This document shows positions 8,907 to 17,258 of a stretch of 64,000 nucleotides of DNA, piece by piece. The stretch comes from Rhodospirillales bacterium 24-66-33 (lineage in GTDB: Bacteria > Pseudomonadota > Alphaproteobacteria > Reyranellales > Reyranellaceae). Position numbers and translations under genes: made by a program. The first letter of the stretch is position 1. Every line of letters starts with the position of its first letter. The notes below the pieces were generated by a model. That model made no database searches, was not told the origin of the DNA, and saw only the letters and a program-made list of their open reading frames with translations. The stretch lies in assembly GCA_002281855.1 (NCBI GenBank), contig NCHQ01000003.1, forward strand, positions 186,001 to 250,000, read 5' to 3'.

Positions 8907-9988
8907 CAGGCGGACTTGTACTTGAGCTTGCCGTAGAGGTCGGGGTTTTCCTTGATGACCTCTTCCAGCAGCGTCCAGTCGATCGCATCGCGGCCGGGCT
9001 TCTTCTTGATGTAGCCCATCTCCATGACGCTGTCGGTGCGCTGCAGGATGAAGTCGGTCTGGCTGCGCGCATCGACGATCGCCGGCTGCTTGCCCTGGGC
9101 GATCTTGGCGTTCTCCATCGAGGTCTTGTAGTACTTGCCGACCAACTCCTTCAGCACGTCGTCGGTATTGGTTTCGGCGTCGAGCTGGGCCTGCATCATG
9201 CTCTTGATGATAGCCTTCAGGCCGGCGGGATTATCCTTCATCAGGCTCGACCGCGAGGCCAGCACGCAATCGGTATAGCCCTTGCCGTAGAGGTCGATGC
9301 CGTTGGTCAGCATGACCGCGCCCTTGACGTCGTTCACCAGCGCCGAGGCATAGGGCTCGATCGTGCAGATCCAGTCGATGGCGCCCGCCTTGAAGGCCTC
9401 GACGGCCTCCGGCGTGTTGCCCATGTAGCGGACCTTCACGTCCTTGAAGGGGATGCCGTGCTTCTTCAGGTAGTCGTAGGGCATGACCTCCAGCGTATCG
9501 AGCTGGAAGGTCCCCAGCGTCTTGCCCTTGAGCTTCTCGGGCGTGTCGAGGCCGGGACGCGCCACAATCGCGCAGCCTTCGACGCCGCCACCGGCCACGA
9601 TCTTCACCGGCGCGCCCGCATCGTAGAGCGCCATGAAGCTGGTGTACGGCATCAGCCCGAGATCGACCTGTCCCATGCCGAGGAACGTCACCATCTCGGC
9701 GGAGGTCGGCGTGTTCACGAACACGAGCTCGGTGCCGCTCGCCTTGGCGTACTGGCGCGAATGGGCGAGGAAGAGATTGAGGTTGCAGAAGCCCGTGCCA
9801 TGGGTCGACTTGAGACCGGCCGCGGCATGGGCCTGTCCACCCATGATCATGCCGGGACCGGCCGCCATGGCGATGGTGCTGACGGCGGCGGCACCTTTCA
9901 GGAAGCCGCGGCGTGACGGCGCGACGGCGCCGCCGAAGTTCATCTGGGACAGATCCGGAAAATGCGTACAGCCAATGCGATCACACAT
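8906..9988 (-). CDS. ABC substrate-binding protein, NMT1/THI5-like, Tat-exported
   Basis: A 360-residue periplasmic binding protein of the NMT1/taurine group. The N-terminus is odd: a 15-residue leader with two cysteines (MCDRIGCTHFPDLSQ) precedes the twin-arginine signal SRRGFLKGAAAVS and an AHAAA cleavage region. The ATG at 9988 is chosen because GAGGAGG sits six bases upstream, whereas the in-frame ATG at 9943 has no ribosome-binding site. The mature part has typical binding-protein blocks (NTPTSAEMVTFLGMGQVDLGL, DWICTIEPYA). It heads the importer-amidohydrolase operon running to 5580. Ligand unknown. Confidence 0.85.
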   Translation of the reverse strand: MCDRIGCTHFPDLSQMNFGGAVAPSRRGFLKGAAAVSTIAMAAGPGMIMGGQAHAAAGLKSTHGTGFCNLNLFLAHSRQYAKASGTELVFVNTPTSAEMVTFLGMGQVDLGLMPYTSFMALYDAGAPVKIVAGGGVEGCAIVARPGLDTPEKLKGKTLGTFQLDTLEVMPYDYLKKHGIPFKDVKVRYMGNTPEAVEAFKAGAIDWICTIEPYASALVNDVKGAVMLTNGIDLYGKGYTDCVLASRSSLMKDNPAGLKAIIKSMMQAQLDAETNTDDVLKELVGKYYKTSMENAKIAQGKQPAIVDARSQTDFILQRTDSVMEMGYIKKKPGRDAIDWTLLEEVIKENPDLYGKLKYKSA

Positions 9989-10119
9989 GGAGAGCCTCCT
10001 CGGGCAGCGGAGAAAATTTGGATAGGGACTGCTGGCTTGGGCGAGTCTGCGACTGACAACTCCTTGTCGGTCGCTAATCGGTGCGACCGTCCTCAAAGGT
10101 GCCGGCACGCCAACCGAGA

Positions 10120-10141
10120 AGAATCGCGCTAGCGCGATTCT
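10120..10141. promoter_or_regulatory. 22-bp perfect palindrome
   Basis: AGAATCGCGCT is followed directly by its exact reverse complement AGCGCGATTCT. The site lies in the 262-base gap between the end of the EamA gene (10251) and the start of the binding-protein gene (9988), about 130 bases upstream of that ATG. It could be an operator for the importer operon, a terminator-like structure for eamA, or a member of a dispersed palindromic repeat. No T-run follows on the minus strand. I see no other gene or clear signal in this gap. Confidence 0.5.
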
Positions 10142-10250
10142 GCGCTGCCGATTTTTGAAGCAAGGGATGTGCCACAGCAGAAAACCAGCGATGGCGGCTC
10201 GCCCGCGACCCGCGGCAATGCCGCCTCAGGTCAATTCTCGGTCACGCGTG

Positions 10251-11150
10251 CTATTTCTTAACCAGTGCCCGATGCCGCTGCCGTTCGATGTGCCCGAGAT
10301 ACAGGCCCGAACAGATGATCACGCCGGCGCCCACCCAGGTCCAGAAGTCGGGAAAGTCACCGAACACCAGGTATCCCAGCAGGGCGGCGCCGAGCAGCTG
10401 CACGTAGTTGAAGGGCGCCACGACGGCGGCCGGTGCCTGGCTGTAGGCGATGGTCAGGAAATAGTGACCGACACCGGCCATGATACCCATGCCGACGAAC
10501 AGCACCCAGTGCCAGCCGAGGGTCGGCGTCACCCATTCGAACGGCAGCATCGGCAGGGCCACCGCGGTGCCGACGATCGTCGCCATCGTGGCCGAGGCAT
10601 CGGGCCGCTCGGTCTGACCGTAGCGCCGGGAGAAGAGCTGGTAGAGCGAGCTCGAGATCGTGCTGCCCACGATCCACAGCGAATGCCATTCGAAATGCGC
10701 CGAGCCCGGCCGCACCACGATCAAGGCGCCGACGAAGCCGACCATGACAGCCACCCATCGCTTCGGTCCGACCGGCTCGCCCAGGAACTTCGACGACAGC
10801 GCCGTGACGATCAGCGGGCTGGTGAGCGAGATCGAGGCCGCCGACGCCAGCGGCATCTCGACGATGCCGTGGAAATAGAGGTACGAGGACAGGAACAGCA
10901 GCAAGCCGCGCACGATCTGGCTCGGCACATTGTGCCAGCGGAACAGTGCCATTCCCGCGCGCGGCAGGAAGATCGCCATCATGAAGATGAAGGCGAAGGC
11001 GTAGCGTCCCCAGATCACCTCGATGACCGGGTAGGTCTGGCTCAGCGTCTTGGACATGGCGTTCAGGACGGAAAAGCACAGGACCGAGAATATGATCGAG
11101 AGGATGGCCCGCAGGATCCGGTCGGTCGGCGGGGATGCGCTGGCACTCAT
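10251..11150 (-). CDS. EamA/DMT-family transporter
   Basis: A 299-residue inner-membrane protein with about ten hydrophobic segments arranged as two EamA repeats, the drug/metabolite transporter fold. Recognisable blocks are the first-repeat RYAFAFIFMMAIFLPR and the second-repeat ending QLLGAALLGYLVFGDFPDFWTWVGAGVIICSG. Such proteins export or exchange amino acids, metabolites or drugs; the substrate is not predictable. ATG 11150 (MSASASPP) is preferred, although a GTG at 11195 gives an in-frame 15-residue extension and neither has a strong ribosome-binding site. It is probably its own transcription unit. Confidence 0.82.
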   Translation of the reverse strand: MSASASPPTDRILRAILSIIFSVLCFSVLNAMSKTLSQTYPVIEVIWGRYAFAFIFMMAIFLPRAGMALFRWHNVPSQIVRGLLLFLSSYLYFHGIVEMPLASAASISLTSPLIVTALSSKFLGEPVGPKRWVAVMVGFVGALIVVRPGSAHFEWHSLWIVGSTISSSLYQLFSRRYGQTERPDASATMATIVGTAVALPMLPFEWVTPTLGWHWVLFVGMGIMAGVGHYFLTIAYSQAPAAVVAPFNYVQLLGAALLGYLVFGDFPDFWTWVGAGVIICSGLYLGHIERQRHRALVKK

Positions 11151-11264
11151 CGGCGGCAACTTAACCTGCTGGTGCCGACCAACAAGTGCAGGCACGGACT
11201 AAGCGGGCGCCCGCAGTGCATGGGTCGTTCCGGATGCTGGCACTGGCCGGGCGCCGCCTGCACG

Positions 11265-12416
11265 TCAGCTGCGCAGTTCCTTCGCCAATTCCCTGTCGGA
11301 TGGCCAGAGCAGCAGCGAAACGACCATCAGGATGCCGAGGCCGCCGGTAATCCCGGCAAACCGGTCGACCCCTGGCATGATGCTGTCGGGCGGCGCCAGC
11401 CCCTGCACCATCGTGATGACGAAGACGAAGGCGAACTGGGTGCCGACATAGGGGATGCCGTGGCGGCCCATCTGGATGTGCATGCCCACCCAGACGACGC
11501 CGCCGATCATGGCCAGCCACCAGACGAAGGATTCGACCTGCAGCGCGAGGCAGGCCAACGCGACGATGCCGCCCAACAGGCACCCCATGAAGCGGTGGAA
11601 CGACTTCTCGGCTACGAGGTGGCGCGTCGTGGTGCCGCCGTCGGCGATCAGCGGCGCGGCCATCACCACGGCGATCGTGACCGCCATTTCGCCCACGTCC
11701 GGCAGATCGACCATTACCCAGACGATCATGACGGTCACCACGGAGATCGCCGCGCGGACCCCGTGCAGCACCGACGGCCATTGCGCGCCCAGCAGGTGCC
11801 GCCAGCCCGGTGCCGTGGCCGGCGGCTCGGCGTGCCAGTCCTGCATCAGTTTGGCCGTCACCATCGCGCAGGAGACACCGACCGCCACGTCGAGCGTGCG
11901 ATAGCACGCGATCTCGAACGCCTGAGTCGGGTCGTTCAGGCTCATCAGCAGCACGAGGCTGGAGGTGATCGACATGAAGAGCCAGGCCAGCCCGTGCGGG
12001 CTCACCTGCACGGCGATGACGCCGGCCATCGTCGCACAGCCCAGAAACAGGCACAGCGCGACCTGATCGTAGGGCAGCCAGCGAGCCATGACGAACCCGA
12101 GCACGGCGCCCGCGATCGTGCCGCTCAGCCGCAACAGGCCGCGCCGCACCGAGGCCGCACCGGTCGACATCAGGGACATGTAGCCACTGATCGCCGCCCA
12201 CCAGGGCGCGTCGAGCTGCATCACCAGCGCCACCGTCGTGGTGAGCATCACCGAAATCGCCGCGACGGTGCCCATGCGCGACTGCGCGGGTCGGGTGCCG
12301 ATATCGGCCAGCTCGCGCCAGAAGCCTGTCAGCGTCCGGTCGAAGAGCCGCGCACCCTCACGAAGGTCTTCGGCGACCGCTCTCCCGTAGCGCCCGATCT
12401 CCGAAAGGCCCGTCAC
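11265..12416 (-). CDS. FUSC-family aromatic/xenobiotic efflux membrane protein
   Basis: A 383-residue integral membrane protein of the FUSC (AaeB-like) family. There are two blocks of hydrophobic segments (about residues 45-165 and 225-370), joined by a cytoplasmic stretch around WHAEPPATAPGW. It is much shorter than AaeB (about 655 residues) because the long cytoplasmic domains are absent. The GTG at 12416 overlaps the TGA of the HlyD gene (GTGA, 12413-12416), so the pair is translationally coupled. It probably exports organic acids or aromatics together with the adjacent membrane-fusion protein. No outer-membrane factor gene is adjacent. Confidence 0.82.
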   Translation of the reverse strand: MTGLSEIGRYGRAVAEDLREGARLFDRTLTGFWRELADIGTRPAQSRMGTVAAISVMLTTTVALVMQLDAPWWAAISGYMSLMSTGAASVRRGLLRLSGTIAGAVLGFVMARWLPYDQVALCLFLGCATMAGVIAVQVSPHGLAWLFMSITSSLVLLMSLNDPTQAFEIACYRTLDVAVGVSCAMVTAKLMQDWHAEPPATAPGWRHLLGAQWPSVLHGVRAAISVVTVMIVWVMVDLPDVGEMAVTIAVVMAAPLIADGGTTTRHLVAEKSFHRFMGCLLGGIVALACLALQVESFVWWLAMIGGVVWVGMHIQMGRHGIPYVGTQFAFVFVITMVQGLAPPDSIMPGVDRFAGITGGLGILMVVSLLLWPSDRELAKELRS

Positions 12417-13528
12417 GGGAAGATGACGGTACGCGCATCGGCGCCCATGTAGAGCTTGAATCCGGGAGGCAGGTCCTCGAGTACGATGGTCACTGGAATG
12501 CGGCGCTGCAGGCGGATCCAGTCCGTGGTCGGCGCCACGTAAGGCAGCAGTTTGTCGACGCCCGGATTGCGGCTGAAACCGCGGGCGACACCCGTGATGC
12601 GGCCCTTGTGGAAGTGCCACGGCGAACTGTCGAGCCAGACCCAGGCGGTGTCGCCGATCTTGAAGTCGCGGATGTAGTACTGTTTGTAGTTGGCCATGAT
12701 GCGCCAGGCGTCGGAATCGACGATGCCGACATTCGGCATGCCGGTCGTGGCCATGTCGCCCTTGCGGATCGTGAGATTGGTGATCGCCCCGTTGTTCGGC
12801 GCATGCACGACGGTTCGGTCGAGGTTCCACTGCGCCGACGCCAGCTGTGCCTTGGCGAGTTCCAAGGCCGCCTGATGGGCGCCGATGTCGGTTTCCGCCT
12901 TGGCGATCGCGACGGTGGAGATCGTCATCTCGGCCCGGGACCGGCGCAGCTCGTCGTTGGCCCGATCGAGTTCGGAGACCGGCGCGAACTCGCGCTTGGC
13001 GAGATCGGAGAACCGGCTCTGCTCCTGGACGGCGTAGGTGTGGCTCGACGTCGAGACCTGCAGTGCCGCCTGGGCAAGCGCCAGCTCCTCCTGCGCGACC
13101 TTGAGCTGGGCCGCGGCGCGATCGATCTGCGCCTTCCACTGATTGACCACGAGCTGGAACGGCTCCGGGTCGATCGTGAACAGCTTGTCTCCGATCCTGA
13201 CGTCCTGGTTGTCGACGACGTGGACCTCGATGATCTGACCGGTCACCTGAGGCGCCACCGCCACGAGATCTGAACGCACATAGGCGTCATCGGTGAAGGC
13301 GACGAAAGAGGTGACGACCTCGTACAGGATGAAGAGCCCCAGGATCGTACCGCCGACCGTGAGCAGGCGATGCAGCCGGCTGGTCTCGACGGTCGGCCTC
13401 GGGGACGGCGCCGGGGCGGAAAGCGGTTCGGGTGTCGCAACCGGGGGCGGCGGCGCAGGCGTCGCGACGGTCTTCGGCGCGGCGGGCACGATCTCGGTCT
13501 GTCCGGGAGGGGTCACGTCGGGCGGCAT
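12413..13528 (-). CDS. HlyD-family membrane fusion protein (EmrA/AaeA-like)
   Basis: A 371-residue periplasmic adaptor. The N-terminus is an unusual Pro/Ala-rich cytoplasmic stretch of about 50 residues. One membrane helix follows (TVGGTILGLFILYEVVTSFV), then the biotinyl-lipoyl-like half DDAYVRSDLVAVAPQVTGQI, a coiled-coil hairpin (~100-190), the second lipoyl half around VVHAPNNGAITNLTIRKGD, and a beta-barrel. The DDAYV and VAPQV...G blocks are typical of EmrA/AaeA adaptors. It should link the FUSC pump to an outer-membrane channel encoded elsewhere. The histidine kinase gene ends 27 bases upstream, in the same direction. Confidence 0.87.
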   Translation of the reverse strand: MPPDVTPPGQTEIVPAAPKTVATPAPPPPVATPEPLSAPAPSPRPTVETSRLHRLLTVGGTILGLFILYEVVTSFVAFTDDAYVRSDLVAVAPQVTGQIIEVHVVDNQDVRIGDKLFTIDPEPFQLVVNQWKAQIDRAAAQLKVAQEELALAQAALQVSTSSHTYAVQEQSRFSDLAKREFAPVSELDRANDELRRSRAEMTISTVAIAKAETDIGAHQAALELAKAQLASAQWNLDRTVVHAPNNGAITNLTIRKGDMATTGMPNVGIVDSDAWRIMANYKQYYIRDFKIGDTAWVWLDSSPWHFHKGRITGVARGFSRNPGVDKLLPYVAPTTDWIRLQRRIPVTIVLEDLPPGFKLYMGADARTVIFP

Positions 13529-13555
13529 CGCGTCGGCAAAGTAACGCGCCCGGCG

Positions 13556-15730
13556 CTAGAAGCCCATGCCCTTGATCTTTGCCGCGAGCGCCGAAACGGA
13601 GAACGGCTTGCCGAGGAAGTTCACGCCGGCATCGATGACACCGTGGTGAACGATCGCATTCGCGGTGTATCCCGTCATGTAGAGAACCTTGAGGTCGGGC
13701 CGCCGCGCGACCGCGCGCTCCGCGAGCTGACGACCGTTCATCCCGCCCGGCAGACCGACATCGGTGAACAGGAGGGCGATATCGCCCTGCTTCTGCAGGA
13801 CGCGGAGCGCCTGTTCGCCGTCGCCAGCGTCATACACCGTGCAGCCGCACTCCCGACAGGCGGCCATGGCGAACTCGCGCACGACGGGATCGTCCTCGAC
13901 GACCAGCACGACCGGCCCCGCCCCTGCTGCGGCGCTGACCGAGGGGGCGATCTCCGGATGGGTTCCGGCCTCGGCCTGGGTCCGCGGCAGATAGACCTTC
14001 ACCGTCGAGCCGTGGCCGACTTCGCTGTAGATCTTCAGATGGCCGCCGATCTGCTTGATGTAGCCGTAGGTCATGCTGAGACCGAGCCCCGTTCCCTGGC
14101 CGCGCTCCTTGGTGGTGAAGAACGGCTCGAACGCGCGGGCGATCGTCTGTTGGTCCATGCCCGTGCCGGTGTCGGAGACCGCGATCATCACGAACTGCCC
14201 GGGCGTGACCTCGGCATTGGCGGCGGCATAGGCATCGTCGAGATGAGCATTGGCCGTCTCGATGGTGAGCGTGCCGCCGCCTGGCATCGCATCCCGGGCG
14301 TTGATCGCCAGGTTGAGAACTGCCGCTTCGAGCTGCGCCGGATCGGCGCTCGCGCGCCATAGGCCGCCGCTCAGGACAGTCTCGATCTGCACGGTTTCGC
14401 CCAGCGTGCGGCGCAGCAGCTCCGACATGCCGGTGACCAGCCGGTTGGCGTCGACCGCCTCGATCTGCAGGGGCTGCTGACGGGCGAATGCCAGCATGCG
14501 CTGGGTGAGCGTGGCAGCCCGCGATACGCCGGTCCGGGCGAGATCGAGGAAGCGCACGACATCGGGCGTTGGCTGCGGCACACGCCGGCCGACGATCTCG
14601 ATCGCCCCCCCGATGCCCGTGAGCAGGTTGTTGAAATCGTGAGCGATGCCGGCCGTGAGCTGACCCACGGCGGTCATCTTCTGCGACTGCCGCAGGCTCT
14701 CCTCGGCCGTGGCGCGCCGCACCTGTTCCTCCCGAAGCCGCTCCAACGTGTCCGCCTGGGCGGCGGCGCGGCGCGACGCGAGAAGCGCCAGCGCGAACAG
14801 GGCAAGCGTCGCCGGCAGTCCGAACAGGAGATGCGCCGACATGCGATGCATCCAGGCCTCCCGGACGGCGTCGCTGGCGACGCCCACCGCCACGTAGACC
14901 GGCAGGTCGGGGAGCTTGCGATAGACCACCGTGCGCGCGACGCCGTCGATGGTGGCCTGCGGCGTGGTGTAGGTACCCGACACGGGGTCCGCGGCAATCG
15001 CCTGCATGAACCGCGATCCGGGATCGAATCTCGTCGGCCCTGCGGATGAAGGATAGCGCGCCAGCAGTTCGCCGTCGTCGCGCACGAGGGATGTCGTGTA
15101 GTTCTCCGCCCCGGCCGCCTGTTCGAAGAGCTTTCCAAAGTAGGACGGGGGAATCGCGACGAGCACGACCCCGTCGAAGCCACCGTCCGGCCGCAGCCGC
15201 CGCTCGCTGTACTGGAAGATGTCGAGGTTCTTGATACGGCTGCGGTACGTCTCGCTGACGTAGCGCTGCTGCCGGTCATCGCGATGGGCCATGAAATACG
15301 GCCGGTCTGCCGCGGTCACGTTGGCCGGTATGGGATAGACGTTGGCGGCGACCAGGGGGCGGCCTTCCCTGTCGAGCACGAAGACGTCCTCGACCTGCGG
15401 CAGGCTTCGAACGAGGTTCTTCAGCTGCTGATGCAACCTCGCCTCGTTCTGCTGGATTTCGACGTCGTTCAGATCGTCGACCAGGCTGACCACGTTGCTG
15501 ACGATGAGCTGCTGCGTCTCGAAGGTGGCGCGTGACCCGATATAGAGCAGATCGAGGGTGCGGTTCTGCCTCTCCTCGAACTGCCGCTGTGTCTCGCCGT
15601 AGGCCAGCCAACTCGCCCCCGTGAAAAGCACGGCCGGCACGACGAGCGTGGCAGCGAGGAGAACGAAGGACGCGTCCGCCGCCGTCTTGCCGCGAAGCGT
15701 CCAGGTCTCGAGTTTCAGGAGCCGCCGCAC
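13556..15730 (-). CDS. hybrid sensor histidine kinase
   Basis: A 724-residue membrane kinase. There is a transmembrane helix at ~20-44, an extracytoplasmic double-Cache-like sensor at ~45-295 (including VFVLDREGRPLVA and a TAADRPYF block) and a second helix at ~300-322. HisKA has phospho-His in GQLTAGIAHDFNNLL. The HATPase has N-box LNLAINARDAMPGGG, D-box DTGTGMD and G-box GTGLGLSMTYG. The C-terminal receiver (~600-720) has acidic pair VEDD, phospho-Asp in FTDVGLPGGMNG and Lys in LGKPFS. The Cache domain suggests a small organic ligand. The stand-alone receiver gene ends 6 bases upstream, in the same direction. The HlyD/FUSC genes follow, so this system may control that efflux pair. Confidence 0.92.
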   Translation of the reverse strand: MRRLLKLETWTLRGKTAADASFVLLAATLVVPAVLFTGASWLAYGETQRQFEERQNRTLDLLYIGSRATFETQQLIVSNVVSLVDDLNDVEIQQNEARLHQQLKNLVRSLPQVEDVFVLDREGRPLVAANVYPIPANVTAADRPYFMAHRDDRQQRYVSETYRSRIKNLDIFQYSERRLRPDGGFDGVVLVAIPPSYFGKLFEQAAGAENYTTSLVRDDGELLARYPSSAGPTRFDPGSRFMQAIAADPVSGTYTTPQATIDGVARTVVYRKLPDLPVYVAVGVASDAVREAWMHRMSAHLLFGLPATLALFALALLASRRAAAQADTLERLREEQVRRATAEESLRQSQKMTAVGQLTAGIAHDFNNLLTGIGGAIEIVGRRVPQPTPDVVRFLDLARTGVSRAATLTQRMLAFARQQPLQIEAVDANRLVTGMSELLRRTLGETVQIETVLSGGLWRASADPAQLEAAVLNLAINARDAMPGGGTLTIETANAHLDDAYAAANAEVTPGQFVMIAVSDTGTGMDQQTIARAFEPFFTTKERGQGTGLGLSMTYGYIKQIGGHLKIYSEVGHGSTVKVYLPRTQAEAGTHPEIAPSVSAAAGAGPVVLVVEDDPVVREFAMAACRECGCTVYDAGDGEQALRVLQKQGDIALLFTDVGLPGGMNGRQLAERAVARRPDLKVLYMTGYTANAIVHHGVIDAGVNFLGKPFSVSALAAKIKGMGF

Positions 15731-15736
15731 TTTTGC

Positions 15737-16096
15737 CTAGGCAGGCTTGCGGATGAGCGAGGCCACGAAGTTGGAGAGCTCCGACGCACTGTAGGGCTTG
15801 GGAAAGGAATGCATGCTGATTCCAGCCGGCAGCGTGCTGGGGGCGGATGCGCCCGAGCAGCGGATGATGGGAAGCCCCGGGCGGTGGAGCGCCGCCGCCT
15901 CGATCACCTTCTCGCCCGACATGTCGGGAAGGCCGATATCGACGATCACCACACCGAGCGGCGTATCACTCTGGAGGACGTCGAGCGCCTCGCGCCCGGT
16001 CGCTGCTTCGATGCATTCGACGCCGACGTCGCTCAGCGCGTCGACGAGGACCGCGCGGATCAGGAACTCGTCTTCAGCCAGCAACACACTCGACAT
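15737..16096 (-). CDS. stand-alone response-regulator receiver domain
   Basis: A 119-residue CheY-like protein with only a receiver domain. The acidic pair LAEDEF, the phospho-Asp in VVIVDIGLPDMSG and the conserved Lys in HSFPKPYS are present. The usual Thr/Ser switch falls in IIRCSGAS. It has no DNA-binding or enzymatic output. It precedes the hybrid kinase gene by 6 bases and is surely cotranscribed with it. Phosphate probably moves between the kinase's receiver and this protein, which then acts on another protein. The downstream target is not encoded here. Confidence 0.88.
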   Translation of the reverse strand: MSSVLLAEDEFLIRAVLVDALSDVGVECIEAATGREALDVLQSDTPLGVVIVDIGLPDMSGEKVIEAAALHRPGLPIIRCSGASAPSTLPAGISMHSFPKPYSASELSNFVASLIRKPA

Positions 16097-16105
16097 GCGG
16101 GAGCC

Positions 16106-17242
16106 CTATTCGGCCGCCTTGGCCACGGTGGCTTTCGGCTTGAACGGAAGAATGCTTGTGGCGCGCGCCGCGGGCAACGGCAAGGGCGGGGTTTCCACAC
16201 CCAACGTCCGCGCCGCGTTCCAGGCCCAGCGCGGATCGATCAGGAACGGGCGGGCATGCGCCGTGCAGTCGGCCTCGCCCGCCGCGATGATCTTCTCGGC
16301 CTGCTCGGGCTCGGTGATCAGTCCAACGGCCCAGGTCTTGATGCCGGCTTCCTTGCGAATGCGGGCCGAGAACGGCACCTGGTAGCCGGGTCCGACCGAT
16401 AGCTTCTGGCCCGGCGCGTTGCCGCCGGAGCTGACATCGACGAAGTCGCAGCCGAGAGCCTTGAACTGCCGTGCCGTCTCGATCGAGTCCTCGATAGTGA
16501 TGCCGCCCTCGACCCATTCGACGGCCGACAGCCGCACGCCCAGCGCCTTCTCGGCAGGCCAGATCCTGCGTACGGCTTCGAACACTTCGAGCGGGAAGCG
16601 GCGGCGCTTCTCGGCGGTTCCACCATACTCGTCAGTGCGATGGTTGCTGATCGGCGACAGGAACTGATTGAGACAGTAGCCGTGCGCCCCGTGCAGTTCG
16701 ACCACGTCGAACCCCAGGCGCAGGCTGCGCTCGGCGGCATCGACGAAGGCCTGCTTCACGCGCTTCAGGCCGACCGTGTCGAGCGCCACCGGCGTATGCC
16801 ACTTCTTCTCCGGATCGTAGGCCAGCGCCGACGGGCCATAGGTCGTCCAGGGAAGATCCGGCGCATCGGCCTGCGTGAGCGGCCCGCCACCTTTCCACGG
16901 ACGCTGCGCCGAGGCCTTGCGGCCGGCATGGGCGAGCTGCACGCCGAGCTTCACGCCGGGCATCCAGCCACGGACCCAGTCGATGACCGGCTTTAGCGCC
17001 GCTTCGTTCTCGTCGCTGTAGAGGCCGAGGCAGCCCTGCGTGATCCGGCCGTCGCGCTCGACATGGGTGGCCTCGAGGCAGAGCAGGCCGGCGCCCGACA
17101 TGGCGAGCATGCCGTAGTGGACCTGGTGCCAGGGCTGGGCGCTGCCATCGACGGCCGAATACTGGCACATCGGCGAAACGACGATGCGGTTCGGAAGCGT
17201 CACGCCGCCGAGCTCGACGGGGGTGAAGAGTTGGGCGGTCAT
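16106..17242 (-). CDS. NADH:flavin oxidoreductase, YqjM-type Old Yellow Enzyme
   Basis: A 378-residue TIM-barrel flavoenzyme of the OYE family. The N-terminal VVSPMCQYSA carries the cysteine typical of the YqjM (thermophilic-like) class. QLAHAGRKAS, ELHGAHGYCLNQFLSPISNHRTDEYGG (histidine pair and FMN-site residues) and WAVGLITEPEQAE complete the family signature. It should bind FMN and reduce activated C=C bonds with NAD(P)H; the physiological substrate is unknown. It is 16 bases downstream of nudC and 9 bases upstream of the receiver gene, all on the minus strand, so it may be part of a longer transcript. Confidence 0.9.
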   Translation of the reverse strand: MTAQLFTPVELGGVTLPNRIVVSPMCQYSAVDGSAQPWHQVHYGMLAMSGAGLLCLEATHVERDGRITQGCLGLYSDENEAALKPVIDWVRGWMPGVKLGVQLAHAGRKASAQRPWKGGGPLTQADAPDLPWTTYGPSALAYDPEKKWHTPVALDTVGLKRVKQAFVDAAERSLRLGFDVVELHGAHGYCLNQFLSPISNHRTDEYGGTAEKRRRFPLEVFEAVRRIWPAEKALGVRLSAVEWVEGGITIEDSIETARQFKALGCDFVDVSSGGNAPGQKLSVGPGYQVPFSARIRKEAGIKTWAVGLITEPEQAEKIIAAGEADCTAHARPFLIDPRWAWNAARTLGVETPPLPLPAARATSILPFKPKATVAKAAE

Positions 17243-17258
17243 GGATGTCCTCGGTTGG

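Noticed and set aside
10155..12452. Plus-strand open frame of 765 codons
   Set aside because: Low-complexity, domain-free translation opposite the EamA and FUSC genes.
11265..13139. Extension of the FUSC frame to 13139
   Set aside because: The extra 240 residues are the wrong frame of the HlyD gene; the coupled GTG at 12416 explains the real start.
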